A stretch of DNA of 64,000 nucleotides from Anas platyrhynchos (lineage: Eukaryota; Chordata; Aves; Anseriformes; Anatidae), in assembly GCF_047663525.1 (NCBI RefSeq), contig NC_092588.1, forward strand, positions 143,118,001-143,182,000, read 5' to 3'. The translations under genes and the position numbers were made by a program. Under the pieces are notes generated by a model, which ran no database searches, was not told the origin of the DNA, and saw only the letters and a list, made by a program, of their open reading frames with translations. Positions 51,101 through 64,000 of this stretch are shown one piece after another. Within the stretch, counting starts at the first letter, position 1, and the number at the start of each line of letters is the position of its first letter.

Positions 51101-52925
51101 ATGGTTTCTGTGGAAAGAGACTACGTACAGAGACAGGAGGTTCTCTGGAGAGGGACTTCGAAGTGTACCTTGTACTAATCCTAAAACTTGCAAGTTTTTG
51201 TCACATCCCTGCTTTCCAAAGAGAACTGGTAAGTCTAGCATGTAAAAGTGCTGGATTAACTTTGGTTTTGCCTTCAGGTCCCCGTGCATGGGGATATTGT
51301 CCCTGTGTGCAGGGGTTTGAAACATAATGAACAGCTCCCCCCTTCTCTGTATCTCTTATTTCTAGGTCAGCTGCTATAGGCAAGTGCGGAGTTTGAAGAG
51401 ATTAGGAGTCCTGTGAGACCAACTCAAGTGTGAAGTTCCTTAACAGTAACAAATAGGGAATTACAGCTGGCATTGTTTACAGGGAATAGAAGTATGAAGG
51501 GCCTTGCAGAAGGGGAAGAGTGTTTCCATTAAAAAGAAAAGGGAAATACAAAGATTTTAGCATTCCCGTGCCCAAGGATGGTGGATGATCCTTGTAGGCC
51601 TTTTCAAAGCTATAAAGGAAGTGATAATATCAGTATAAAAGTACAGGAAAGAAAGCAAAGAGGTCAGATGTGTAGGGTAGCTTTGGGAATGCTGTGAGGG
51701 GGAAGGGTGTGTGTATGTGTGTGTGTATACACGTTATTTAGGAGTAAGAATTGCAAGATGTGACCTTCACATTGTTTTGTTTTGTTTTCCTTCTGAAGTT
51801 TCTTCCTACTGAAATATATGTGCCAGAAAGACCAACTAATGATAGAAAAGATACTTAGCAAAACTTCTTGAGGGGGAAAAAAAAAAAAAGAGTTCAATTT
51901 AACTACATGTACACAGTTGTTTATTATAGTGAAGAAAACGCTGAGTATTTCACTACGTTTATATTTGAGACGTTGGAAATGTATGTTTACTTCATGTTAT
52001 GATCATAATAAATTGTTTAACATCAATGGAGAACATTAGTATGCACAGCATGATTTTTTTTAGCTGGATTGTATGCTGTGTATGCTATTTTCATAAAATT
52101 TGATTGTCACTTGTGATACTGAAGTTCCAAAATATCACTGAACTTTAGTGAATATTTCTTTTGCATGCTTTTTTTAATTGTCAAGAGCACTTTCAGTAAC
52201 AACTCCCTCTGCTCTGTGATACGGTTCTAACATTCAAAATGCTACTGCTAGCAGGGCCTGAATGGAATATTTTATGAGTCCCTAGTTTTATGGAATTGCT
52301 GCTGGGAGCTTCTGTCATGAATTGTTTTCGTGCTTTGTTTCCAGTGGTTCCTGAAGGAGTTCAGAATGCTCATTGCAAAAGGAACACGGAACAGCTGGAA
52401 GCAGGAAGCTAGCTTTTCTTTCCTGTGTAAGCAATGCTCACAGGAGAGGAGGACAAGAAGCTGGCATTTGAAAAATAAACTATAAATAATAAATAAATTG
52501 ATAATTTAGCACTATCGTTGACCACCAGTCAGAAATGAACAGGACATTAGGGCAGGTGCAAGAGTCAAGTGCTACCTGTGCAGCACTTGCTGCAGAGAGG
52601 AAATTACAGGACTGCTGGAAAGAGGGAAGTCTGAGAATAGTGAATCATAGTGAAGGGTTGAGTCATTGTTAGCTGCTGTTGAAGTTATTATTCATTACTA
52701 TGAAAACAGTTCTCTCACAGTAACCATGAGATATCTGGGATGAGAGAAGTCTGTGATCCAAATGAGCATGGATCATCCCTGAAACATGCTTTGAAAGCTG
52801 CATCCCACCCCAACATAAAAGTGTTTTTTAAAATAAATAACAAAATAAAAAGAAACTCTGCTACTTACTGCTAGTAGTTTGGATGGCTCTGATGGAGGTG
52901 GGAATTTTTTCCCCGTTTTTTTTTA

Positions 52926-52958
52926 ATTATTATTATTAATTATTATTTATTATTATTA

Positions 52959-53014
<56 letters not shown>
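52926..53014 (+). repeat. ATT trinucleotide microsatellite
   Basis: About 90 bp of TTA/ATT units, interrupted early (TTAATTATTATTTATT and one GTT) and then essentially perfect for the last 60 bp or so. It lies in WAC intron 3. Confidence 0.95.
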
Positions 53015-54272
53015 TAAAAAAATTGTTTCCAGAACCTGTTAGTACTTCAGCTTTTCTCTGAATTATAGACAAATGCCCACACACAAAAGACAGAAAAAGT
53101 CGATTCCTGTGGCTTCCTAGTTTTGGATAAAAGCTTGCTTTTTTTCACTAATATTAGTACCTTCAATTGGTTGCAATTAATTTTAGGAGTTTGTTTCAAA
53201 ACTTGGAAATTGTAGATAGAAGATAACTTCACTCCATATGTTTGGCAACATTTCTGATTTTTTTCTGTATTTTTGGCTGGATTTGCTGGGTTTTGTTTTC
53301 TTTTTTTCTTCTTCTGTGAGAATCTCTAATAGAAAAATGGAAAGTGTGATAATGGAGTCACAGTGAGTGATATAACTTCTGTATGCACCTCCTTTAGTTT
53401 TGAAGTGCAAAATGTCAATGACAAATTGCTTTTAGTTTTTAATACGTATCATTGATACATAAAAAGTGTTCCTTTGTGTTGAGTTTACTTACGGTCCTGC
53501 TTTCTGAAGGTATGCTCCTAGCCTTAGCCTGTATATTCCACTTCTGCAAACTGTTGCCTGGGCTTTTGAACTTGTACTTTTGGCTTGCTTTTCTGAAAAT
53601 GAGAAGCAGCAACGAAAACTGGTAGTTTCTGATGAGTTGCCTGCTGCCAGGCAGTAGTAAAGATAACAATTTGTAAATTATGTTTGTTTTTTCTTTAATT
53701 TTTTCTTTTTTTCTGGAATGACTCTGTACTGTGCAATGGCCCCTGCTTAAAGTTAGTTCCTGAACTGTGGGTTGTGACAGTGCTGTTTTCTGTGAGAGGA
53801 AATAATGTTTATTCACAATTTACGTTTGTTTTTCATGCTCTTTTAGTTAATCCATACAACTATCAGTAAGCCAAGTATCATTAAATTATGCAGAACTTGC
53901 AGGGAAAGGCCTGTCTGGTTTGGCTGAGAGAAGAGGTGCTTTCATTGCAGTGTCGTTTGCCCTCTGCAAGGTGTCTTCTAGTTCAACATGCTGTAATAAC
54001 TTTCTGGTGGAAAACAAAAGTGTTCTGGTATTGAAAAACAGTTCTTGAAAGTGATGCTTTTAGGCCCTTGCATTGCCAATACATGGTTGTAATGCAAAAA
54101 TGAATTTCTGGACTTTAACATCTGAAGAGAGAAACTTTTATACGTGTTGAGCAAGACTGATCTCCTGTTAGTGTGTTCTCTTGAATTCTGAAGGGTCCCA
54201 GAACATTGTTGTATTTGACCGCAGGTGTTTCTGCTGTAACTTCAGCACTTGATGGTTCTGTTTCTGTTCTTC

Positions 54273-54316
54273 AAGGACTTTAAAAGATTACTTAAAGGAC
54301 TTTAAAAGATTACTTA
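54273..54316 (+). repeat. Perfect 22-bp tandem duplication
   Basis: Two adjacent identical 22-bp units starting AAGGACTTTAAAAGATTACT. Perfect identity suggests a recent slippage or duplication event. Confidence 0.95.
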
Positions 54317-56756
54317 GCTTTTCACAATAAAACTACCCTAGAAAAAGTGCTTAAGTTCACTACCTCACTAGCTGTTCCTTTATCCCAATATTATATTGTT
54401 AGACAGCGTTCATAAAAGAACACTTTGTCTACTACCAGGCTTATTCTCCTTATTTGTTTTGCACAAGTTTCTTTTTTTTTTCTTTTAGCGAAGTAGTGTT
54501 TTTTTTCCCTTGGAAAGACTAGCCTAATGATGCAGGGATTTTTGGAATAAACCTGTATTCCTTTGGTGCTACTAAAAATACTAACCAATAATAATTGTGG
54601 CTTAACAGATTTTTGCTGAATGTTGTATTTCTGTCTGCAGTTTTATGCACAGGAAAGAATATTAGAATTTTACCACATGCCCGTTACCAATTGATTGAAA
54701 TTTTTGTCCAAGTGTTGCTTTGTGGAACAGTACTTCAAAATTCATTCATCTGCAGTGACTGACAAATCTGTGGTAATATATAAGGGACAAAATTTTGTTA
54801 ATTTCTGAGGTGTGAGCTTGTAAAAATAAATAGTTGATCCTGTAAATTTTAACAGCGTTTTAAATTATTCCAAAGACATCTCTTGACCCTGACATTCACT
54901 TCAAATATTTTCCTGCTGCAGATAGTTTTTCTCAGGCCTTCAATGAAAACAAAAATAAAACCCTTGAATGTTGATTTTCAGTTCAGCTCTTCAGAAAATT
55001 TGGTTATCAGCAAAACAGCCTGGAGTTGTCCCGCATAGCTCGGAGAAATATGAGTGTCTCGTGAAAAATTCTGTTGAGGGAGGAGAATCTCCTGCAAATC
55101 AGAGTTTGGTGGATGAATACTGGCAGACTCCCATCATCTTGCCACAGGTCTGAAAGAAGGAGATGCTTGTGTATCCATCCTTTTTCTCTTAGGACAGCAC
55201 TTGATTCTTCTCACTGCTTTCAAGCTTGTGAGGTTAAGATGCATGTTTTAAGACAAATTATACTTGGTTCTGACTAGAAACTGATGAAAAGGAGACTCTT
55301 GGAGCGCTACTCAAAAATAACATGCAGTTGGACATTCTGACTTCCAAGTTATTGGAAAGGGAGATGCATTTTTGAGTGGATGACTGACAAGAGACCTCAT
55401 TATTCACTTTCTCTTTATGAGAAATCTGCTAAACGTTTGTGGCCTTGACTTGTGACTCTATGCATGCAGCAGCATTACGGTGTGTTTGAAGGGAATGGAA
55501 AACAAGATACCTAAATGCCTTTCTTGATTAGACCCCATGCTACTTTGGAATAATTTGTTTCTTGCTGTGCCTGTTACAACGAGAAGTGTTGAAAGGGAGT
55601 AGTATGTCAAAGTTTGATGCTGTAATTTTTCTGTTTTGCTTTTAAGACACACCTAATTTTGTTTCTACAACAGTGATACGATAAAATAATTTCCTGCTTT
55701 TGTCATCACTCAAAAAAGGCATGTAATGCAGTATTGATCCAAGTAGCAAAGGCAAGGTGCTCAAAAATGAACTAGATTCTTCTGTGAGGAAGAAATCTTA
55801 GGATTCTTCACAATTTGTCAATAATTTGTCACTGAATGACAAATAATAAAAACTGTTTTAATTGTACAGAGCTGGCAAAGCTACGTAAAAGTGCAAATGC
55901 TAACTTATCTGCAGGTAAAAAGTGGTCTGCTGTGTGAAATGTTACAGGAAGGAGTGGAAGTATTAAGAGAAGGAAGATGACTGCAGATAGCGATGACTTT
56001 TAAAACAGATGTGAAACTCCTGACGCAATTAAGAGCATAAATACTGAGTACAGTGTTAGCCAGAAAGGCTTTATAATCAGAGGATATCAAGTAGGACCTG
56101 AGAGAGGTTACCTCTTAAAGCTAATGAGACAGCTATTGGAATACAGTCTCTGCTTTGATTTTCACAGTTTAGGAAGGATGCAAACACGGAGACTTTCAGA
56201 GAAGAGGCAAAAAAAAAAAGGCTGTAACTGATATTTGGGCCTTAGAAGGAGAGACTTGATAAACTCTTGGCTTAGTTGCAATGGAAGCATTAAGGGTTTA
56301 ATTCAGTTAATAACTACAATGAAAAGAAATGTCATACTTTAATATTCATTCATATTAAAGAACTATAATGAGTTCTTCAGCAAACAAAGGTGCAGCAAGA
56401 TCCAGTTAGCTTAACTGAAGTATTCAGAAAATAGAAATTAGGCACAATTTTTGCTGTTGTCAGTAACAATTGGGGAAGCTTACTGTGACAACTTTTGCAG
56501 AGCTAGATGTTTTCAAACAGAATTACTTAAAGACAGTTCTCAGAGGCATCTTCAGTGCAGAAAGTTGAACTAGCTGTTCAGAGATCCACTGGCAGATAAA
56601 ACAATAATGTGAATATTTGTTATTCAAATGATCTAGATTAGTGGCCTCTTCAAAATGGAACAGATTAAAAATTGTTAGTTAACTTTGTAAGTAATACTCC
56701 TGTGATAACTTTTTTTTCCCGAGTGGTTGAACTTAGCTCATGGCACACGAAGGTTA

Positions 56757-56825
56757 TCATAGAATAGAATCACAGTCATACAGGTTGGAAAAGACCTCTT
56801 AAGATCATGAAGTCCAAGAGTTACA
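56757..56825 (-). mobile_element. CR1 LINE short 3' remnant
   Basis: ATCATAGAATAGAATCACAG followed by GGTTGGAAAAGACCTCTTAA and GATCATGAAGTCCAAG is the reversed last 70 or so bases of a CR1. Confidence 0.85.
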
Positions 56826-59751
56826 AACCTGTGAACATAGTTTCTATTGCACTGTAGGATTTTTGGTCATGGAGAGTATGTTCTTCTGAGTGCAGTTTTG
56901 AGGTCAAGTGAAACTATGACAGATCTGTTGGCAGCATATATGCTTTGATTTGCTTGACTGGTTGTTATATTTGCCAGATTGGCTTTTAGTATGAGTTGGC
57001 CGTAACTACAGAGCTTCATCTATTTGGACAGTATCTGAGTATCATGAAATTGCTTTACTGTTTCAGGTTTGCAGAATTTGCATATGCCAAAACAAATGTA
57101 AAGTTCTTGAGTTTCTTGTTTTCTTTGCCAGGACTTGTTACAGAAAGGTTGACATGCTTGCCTGGGTGGCTTTTTACAGAATTATTTATAAGGCCCTTCT
57201 ACTTCCCCTCCCCCCAGCATACATATGCATTATTTCAAAATTAAATTCACTGATTTGAAAGAGAGTAATTGATACACTCTGTAGGTAAAGATTTCTGTTT
57301 GGATTAGAGAAGCGTTGTATTCATTAAACTTGTCAATTGTAGATCATGTTTTTGTGGAATAATGTGAATTTAGGGAATAATTTGACTTAAATAATCTTTC
57401 AAGTTGGTTTTAGGTTTATCAAACTGTTGTTTTTTTTCCTGATGTTTCCAATTTCATTTTCTTGTTTGTTACAGTTAACTTTGGTTTAAGTATACTGAGA
57501 ATTAAAATGTAGAATCTTTTTTTTTTTTCTGAATTGTGATACATATGTTTTCACTCAATAGAAAGGATTAGTGTGTCTTGCAGAATTCCTTGAGGAGGCA
57601 TGGTATAAGCTGAAAGAACTTGTAACTCATAAGAACTTTCGAAATCTTTGCTTTAAATGAAATTTCCTTTTCTTATGTATAAGATGATGAAGTCAAGATA
57701 CATGATCAATTATCCAAATGAAACTGCTGTCAGTTTTTCTCCTCTCCATGCCAGAGTCTGCTGACTTATCTATTTGGATACTTTCCTTGTAATTCATTGT
57801 GACTCTAAAGGAAGCAGGCAAAGTAGTTGGACATAGGAGGGTGACAGCTTGATAGTGACATCTGGCTCCTTGCTATCTATGTTTCTGATTCCCTTCCTCA
57901 ACTTCAGCTTCGACTGAATGTGAGAAACGGATCTGGGTGTAGAGACTGAGATAGCTACAGGATGAGACGAGAAGCAGGATCAACTAGGTTACTTCTGTTT
58001 ATATTAAGATCAAATCCGTTTTATTTAAGTATTAAATAAGGCAATATTGAATGGAAATTGCTCACACATCATTTTCTGCAGTAATTTCACTAACGTTTAA
58101 AATAATAAAAGCCTGTGGTTAAGATAGTAAAGCTTCTTATTGTAAAAAAAAAAAAATGAAATTTTAAAGAAATCTTCTGTAAAATTACATTTTCTTCTTT
58201 TTTGAAGCTATTTGTGATATTTCTTTAAAAACATGCAAAAAAAAGTGTGTTATACAGCAGTACAAAGTGACAGTATTTTGATCTGAGGCACATGTTTTTT
58301 GTGGCTCAGGAAGTTCTTGCAGTACAATCTGTGTAGGTGTTCTTGTGAGTCCAATTCATTTGATAAAGTGAAATTCCTTCTTAATGTTTTCCTAACTTCA
58401 GAGAGTTGAGAGAGCTACCTGAAGTATAAATAAAAATAGCTCGTCTGTGCCTCCTCATGGGCAGTTGACTAAAACCCAAAATGCTGCCATGTTTAGGAGT
58501 GGAAGAACAGAGATTGATCTCTCTCCATGTGTGTAGAGTTGAGTTAATAGAAGTTCCTATGTGGTGCATCCTGAACAGGGAATGATGTGGAATCATTTTG
58601 ATAAATAAGGAGGAAGGAGGTGTGTTTATCTGGGATGTGTTCGTTTGTGCGTTTAAATCCCCAGTATGAGCAATTTGCTTTTATTTTAAAACCAAAAAGT
58701 TTGGCCATTACTGGGGTAAAGTAACATCTTTAATTTGCTGTTTTATCATGAAGAGCTGTGCACGCAGAACAGGTGCTGTCATTACCCCGTGCAGTTGTTC
58801 TGTCAGAGAAGCTGCCTACCATAGAAAAGCTTGTGAGAAGGGAAGCTGTGAACATGCTGACTAATTTTGGCCTAAGCAAAAGGCAGTGAGATAAATACTT
58901 GGAAATTTTTGTTTAAAAAAAAAATCTTGAAGAAAAAATATAAACCATTTCTGGTCTGTTATTAGTGATGTGAGAGCTTTACATTTTTTCCTGTAACTGT
59001 ACCTAAGGATTTGAGGTTTCAGTGATTCTGCTTTTGCCACTAGTTATCTTACATCGGCTTATTGCAGGATTCTGAGGATAAGCCTTTTTGTTGAAGGAAA
59101 AAAATCATCATTTGAAAAAGAACCATAGTAATAGGTGTGTTAGCATTATATTTTACTGGTTTCAAACTAAGTAAATATGTTAAATTGTCTTTTTTGGAGC
59201 TTTACCACAAAAAAAAAAAAAACAACCCTCAACCTAGTTAAACCTTCCAATAAAAAAAAATCTCCCCCATGCACTGCTTTTTCAAACCTGTTACATCTGT
59301 TACTAGAAGTAAGTTCCAGTATCCCTGGAAAGATGTTTTTTTTCTTCAAACTTGTTTTTGTGGAAGAGAATATTACTGTAGAAATCTGATCTGTTTCAGA
59401 AAATATAGAGCATGGCAGTCTTCTGAAACATTTTTAAGCAGCAGTATTTACAGCTCTGTCCCAGTTACACAGATTAGTTGCTTTCCCTTGGTTTCCTGTA
59501 TTTCTTAAATATCCTGCTGTTTTATGTCCTCCAAAAGCGAGAGTCTTCTTCAACACTTCTCTGTGTGCGTTTGTTACTGAGCTTGTCAGAGTAGCTGAGC
59601 TGTAAATTATTCATACCTATCGGTAACAAAAACATGGAAGGAAATCTATGATCTGCCCTACTGTTGTGTTTCAAACATACCTGTTCACTTGAGAATGTAG
59701 GGGCAAAAACATCTTGTGTTTTGTTTGTTTTTTTAGTCAAGGCAAATAATT

Positions 59752-60035
59752 ATTGCCCAAAGCCCCATCCAGCCTGGCCTTGAGCACCTCCAGGGATGGG
59801 GCATCCACAGCTTCTCTGGGCAGCCTGGGCCAGGGCCTCACCACCCTGTAGAGAATTTCCTCCTAACCTCTAATCTAAATCTCCCCTCTTTTAGTTTAAA
59901 ACCATTCCCCTTTGTCCTGTCACTCTCTGCCCACGTAAAAAGTTGCTCTCTATCTTTCCTAGTAGCCCTCTTTAATTACTGAAAAGCCGTGATGAGGTCT
60001 CCCTGGAGCCTTCTCTTCTCCAGCTCTCTGGCTGT
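59752..60035 (-). mobile_element. CR1 LINE 3' portion lacking its tail
   Basis: Contains the GCCCCATCCAGCCTGGCCTT block, GGGGCATCCACAGCTTCTCT, the TTAGTTTAAAACCATTCCCC block and the GATGAGGTCTCCCTGGAGCC block of CR1. The terminal hundred or so bases and octamer tail are missing at the left end. On the minus strand it lies directly 3' of the ORF2 piece at 60.06-60.6 kb. Confidence 0.92.
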
Positions 60036-60059
60036 GGCCAACCAGCCAATTCCTTATCC

Positions 60060-60600
60060 ACTGAATATTCTACCGTTCAAATCCATTTCTTCTGAAGTTA
60101 TTGAGTGCCTCAGCCCTCCCAGTGTCAGTTGTTAGCATTTCTCCCTTCTCATTTATTGGAGGAGGAATGCTCTCCTTGGCCTTCCTTTCCTGAGCAGTGG
60201 ACCTCTAGAATCCTTTCTTGTTACTCTTTGCAGCCCTTGCCAGGTTCAGTTCCACCTCTGCTTTGGCTTTCCTGGTCCCGTCCCTACACATGTGGATGGC
60301 ATCCCTGTACTCTTCCCAGGCCATGTCCCTGCTTCCCTTACCTGTGCATTTCCTTCTTGCGCCTCAGTTTGATGTGTAGGTCCTTGCTTAGCTGTGCTGT
60401 TTTCCTGCCTTGCCTTCTTGATTTCTTACACAGGGGGATGAAGAGATGTTGTGCTGTAAGTGTCCTTAAAGATTTGCAGGCTCTGATTCTGTCCCTAAGG
60501 ACAGTTTCCTAGGGGATCCCATCCACTAATTCTTCAAGGAGCTGCGGGTTCATTCTTCTGAAGTTCAGGGTCCTGGCTTTGCTCTTTGCCATGGAACGCA
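60060..60600 (-). mobile_element. CR1 ORF2 relic (linker between endonuclease and reverse transcriptase), broken
   Basis: Translating the minus strand gives recognisable CR1 ORF2 linker motifs: a WKQG..W.EY-like region, KAKAE.ELNLAR, NKKGF and TDTGRAEALNNF, with an in-frame TAG after NKKGF and other damage. The catalytic reverse-transcriptase core that should follow is absent and sequence passes almost directly to 3'-end CR1. It is therefore an internally deleted dead copy, or two adjacent insertions. The plus-strand open frame at 60105-60512 is its shadow. Confidence 0.85.
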
Positions 60601-62815
60601 CGTTTATGCATTGGTTCCTCTATACAAATTAGGTAATGCACTTAAACACAGGAGGAACAAATGAGGTAATTTCATGTAATTACATTCTTCTGGCTGATGG
60701 TGATTTCATGTCAGCTGTCACCCTTGACATCAGCGGGCATTCACGCACCTCCTGCTTAAGTGCTTTGCTTATTCAGACACCTGCAGCTGACAGGTTAACG
60801 CAGACTTAATTTTCAAATCTTCTCACTTCTTCTGAAAGAATACTATATTTACCTGATGTAATATGAGGAATAATATGATCATTTTCCAATTCAAGTGATG
60901 TCAAGTTCACCTTTCTTACTGGCAAAACGCTGTCTGTGCTAATGATTGCAATCTCTCTCCACTCATTTGAGAGTGTTTACTTAGCTAGGGAAATAAATGA
61001 GACACTTCAGCAACCAGGGAATCGTAAAATGTATTTTCAGTGTGTAAACTTCAGCTTTTGTGGAGAGTAAGGATTTCCTGGGATTTCTTCTAGTAAGGAA
61101 ATTCCAGGAAAGATCAGTTGAATTTTTCTATATATTTTTAAGAATTACTAATTTGGAGGAGGGAATAATTGTCATCTAGTGTGCTTTCCATGTTGGAGAA
61201 TTGTATTGCACAGCACCTTCGTTAAGCTGTGCTGAACTCCCAGCCTGACACTGGCTGGGAATCCATGATGTTAAAAGCCCAGTGCTTTTATTTGTATGTG
61301 TAATATCTACATGCATGTGTATACATATGTGTATGCATAAAAATAATCTCTTTAGGTGTATCCTTGCTATAAATGAGTGGTTTTTTGTAACTGTACTGCG
61401 TGCATACGAAAAAGACCTACTGTAGTATATATTCAACTAGATTTTACGTGAATGGCACAAGGAGATCCATTTCTGTGTGCTTGCACTTCTTTGGAGGCAA
61501 CTTTGTTCATGCATTTTTAGTCTCAAGAGAGTACTCTGACCATTTAAATGGTCTGGTCATCTCTGAAATTAACATCTGAAGTTTGATGCAAAGAAGAATG
61601 TAAGTCTTGCAAGAGGCATATGACCAGAATCTGTGTGTGCCTGTGGGGATAGATAATACATTTTTATGCTAGGGTAAAATAAAAGAAGTCTATCTTCTTG
61701 CTGATTTTTATAAAAGTTAGCTTTCTTTGCTTTCTTCTTTGAGGAGAATGTTAGCAACATGATAAACAGCAGAAATGAAGGTGAACAAATGCTTCTGTTG
61801 TTGTTTTTTTTTTTTTTTTAAGAAACCTTTTCATTAATGCTTAAACATTAAAGAAAGTTCCCTTTAGGGAAATCGTGACATGGAATGTGCATTTTTTTAA
61901 AGAATTTAAGCATGAAAATGTCACCAGTAGTTCACTACACAATCTTTTTTTCTGAGTGAAGGTGTTTTATAGCTTTAACATGATAACAGTGTGCTCAGTA
62001 TTGAGGCAAGGTTGTTAGTTCCACACAGTATTGATCAAACTGAATTTTTGCCTTTGTGTATTGAGGGTTTAAAAAAAAAAAAAAATTGAGCACTAGCTTC
62101 CTTTAAATGTTTTTTGTTGTTGTTGTTGTTTTTTTCCCTCTCCTTGCTGTTTTGATCTCTCTTGCTGGTGTGGAATGAATATCGTTGCCTGGCACAGGGA
62201 AGCCCATGGTGGAGGTGCTGTTGGACTTCTATCACCAAACTTCATCTCTTTGTGCTGTATTACAGTATTGTCGTGGCAGGGCTGTTCACTAGGGTTTTGT
62301 GGCAAGGCCTCAGAAGGGGGAAATTCAGCCTATTGCCCTTACGCTGTGCAGATCCAGTTGGAGTTGAGATAACATCATTTTAAGTTTGTGGTAAGAGTTC
62401 TGGCTATCAATTTGACGCTCTTGTTTTGCATGTCATAATTGAACCCCGAAATAATGAAAAAGCATTTGCTCAAGGACGAAAAAAGTCTCTTCCTCACTTT
62501 CTTGTTCTGTATCAGAGAGATGAGTGTTTTCTGAGCTATAGTCAGGAACTAAAGCATGGTTTTGCTTTACTCTCAACTACATCTAATTACTTCTTAGGGT
62601 AATGTTCCACTCTAATGCAGGGGGAATAACGTTAGCAAGTGGTGCAAGACTAAAAAGACGTAATAGTGGGAAGGTTGGTGCTTTGTGTTTTTTTTCTATT
62701 TTTTTAGAGGGTCAGGAATATGACCGTGAGTTGCTGAAGTTCACAGTACCTTTTCACACTTCCCATGGGTAAAATTGTTAAAGCTGTTTTTTCAAGCAGA
62801 TTGATCTCAAGTAAG

Positions 62816-62882
62816 ATCATAGAATGTCTCGAGTTGGAAGGGGACACGCAAGGATCACGGAGTCCAACTCCTATAGGAGTTA
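62816..62882 (-). mobile_element. CR1 LINE short 3' remnant
   Basis: GATCATAGAATGTCTCGAGT, TTGGAAGGGGACACGCAAGG and ATCACGGAGTCCAACTCCT form the reversed 3' end of a CR1, truncated after the first 70 or so bases. Confidence 0.85.
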
Positions 62883-63321
62883 AGCAGCTTAGGTATGCCG
62901 GGACAGGCATTTTAGGCATGCTAAGCAGTGTTGAGGATGTTGCTAGCAATGTTCTCTATTAGCTGCCCTAATCCAAGGGGAGGAAATAGCAAATGGAAAT
63001 ACGAGGAATTGGGTGTCCATTTACAGTTCTTAATTTCCTTTAAACTCAACGTGTACTTTTCAACTTGTCTAAATGGGTCTGCTTTAGAATCTATATAGTC
63101 TTTCTAAGGTGTTCTAGCTTTTCCTGGTAAGAAGCTGACTGTCTGCTGCCTTATTTTAGGAGAAACAGGAAATTAATTCGAATAATACTGCTTACTGATC
63201 CTCAGAAATGAAATAATACCGATGTAAATTTTTACAGGTGTTTTAGATATCTTCAATCTTTTTTGCCTGTTTTTATTTTGGTAGTTGAGATATCAAGAAA
63301 GCTGCCAATATGTTTTTTTTT

Positions 63322-63340
63322 TTAAAAAAAAAAAAAAAAA
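63322..63340 (+). repeat. Adjoining T and A homopolymers
   Basis: A T run passes directly into an A run at about 63313-63340, a self-complementary stretch in WAC intron 3. Similar simple T tracts lie at about 61806-61819. Confidence 0.7.
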
Positions 63341-64000
63341 GAACAACAAACAACTGGTAGGGATTTGTGAGGGGAGAGAGACTTCTGTGGTAGCTTCAAA
63401 TACTATGTTAGAAGTGTTTTACGTTTACGTGTCTATGTAAGGAAGCACCACCTGTGGAAATATGGTATATTTATTTATATATATTTATTATTTTTTTTTA
63501 AGAAGGTAAACCTTTATGCAAAGCACTTGGAGTTTTTGAGTTGGTAGAAAGTCATTTTGTGTAGCTTGGTTGAAGTTTCTGTCGTCTAACCAACTCCTTA
63601 TCTTGAGTTAACATATATATTAACTCAGTTAAAGAGAAAAATCTTTGAAATGTGTAACCTACCTGGGAGGAGACTTGGATCTGTTGTTTGCAGTAATCAG
63701 TGTAGTGATATGAAGGTGCGTCAAAAAATCACCTCTGGAAAATGGAAATGATACACATTTGTCTTTGCCAGCTGCTCTCTTGCCCTGCTTATTCATGCAT
63801 CTTATTTCTGTTTCTTTGCTCTGAACTATGAATTCCTGGATAGCCTCGTAATTGTTGTGAAAGGACTCATGGAAGGCAACCTGCACTTGTTTATCCTCTT
63901 GTTCTCTATGCCAAGGTAGACAGGGAGTTCCCTGATTTTTGGTAAAACACCTGAATAAAACTGTTCTGCATGTGAACCAAAGTGTAATTCAAGAGATAAA

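Larger units (their letters stand above)
48144..64000 (+). other. WAC: WAC intron 3 (incomplete, at least 15.8 kb)
   Basis: The sequence after the exon 3 donor is AT-rich and non-coding to the window end. I looked for the next WAC exon, which should encode the Ser/Asn/His-rich stretch and the start of the WW domain, and did not find it. Open frames here are short and carry no recognisable domain. Contents are CR1 fragments at 56.8, 59.8-60.6 and 62.8 kb, an ATT microsatellite at 52.9-53.0 kb, a 22-bp tandem duplication at 54.3 kb, short GT repeats near 49.85 and 51.7 kb, and several T or A runs. Confidence 0.85.

Noticed and set aside
60105-60512. 135-codon plus-strand frame
   Set aside because: It is the antisense of a CR1 ORF2 relic.
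1-64000. CRISPR arrays, insertion sequences, operons, riboswitches, rRNA or tRNA genes
   Set aside because: None seen, and prokaryotic systems are not expected in this bird-type nuclear sequence.

Overview
This is vertebrate nuclear DNA, almost certainly from a bird. Every dispersed repeat I could recognise is a CR1 LINE fragment of the avian type, the gene promoters are compact CpG islands, and the coding exons match vertebrate WAC. I cannot name the species. Similarity statements rest on remembered human proteins, since no search could be run.

Layout. From 1 to about 6.1 kb the sequence is non-coding and AT-rich, probably the first intron of a minus-strand gene. A CpG island at about 6.18-6.72 kb holds two minus-strand CCAAT boxes and a minus-strand splice donor, so it looks like a promoter firing leftwards. 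By human gene order (MPP7 and WAC diverge) it is the best candidate for the 5' end of MPP7, but no MPP7 coding exon lies in the window. From 6.7 to 43.6 kb I see intergenic DNA with CR1 pieces, homopolymers, two CTCF-like motifs (28.0 and 39.3 kb) and a few weak spliced-exon candidates near 39-41 kb.

The gene-rich part is 43.6-48.2 kb. On the minus strand is an intact 114-codon SSNA1-family gene (44,572-44,916) whose coding sequence has no intron; a probable upstream intron leads back into a large CpG island. From the same island WAC runs on the plus strand. Its first three coding exons (46,264-46,304, 46,462-46,498 and 47,948-48,143) join in frame into the first 91 codons of the WW-domain adaptor WAC. 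The two genes are head to head with less than 0.9 kb between the SSNA1-like first donor and the WAC start codon. That shared promoter carries five imperfect copies of a roughly 26-bp element, spaced 53-70 bp apart.

From 48,144 to the end is WAC intron 3, still open at 64,000, with CR1 fragments, an ATT microsatellite and a rearranged CR1 ORF2 relic. Functionally, WAC is a nuclear adaptor for RNF20/40-dependent H2B ubiquitination, and SSNA1 proteins are microtubule-associated coiled-coil fibres. Nothing links the two beyond the shared promoter.
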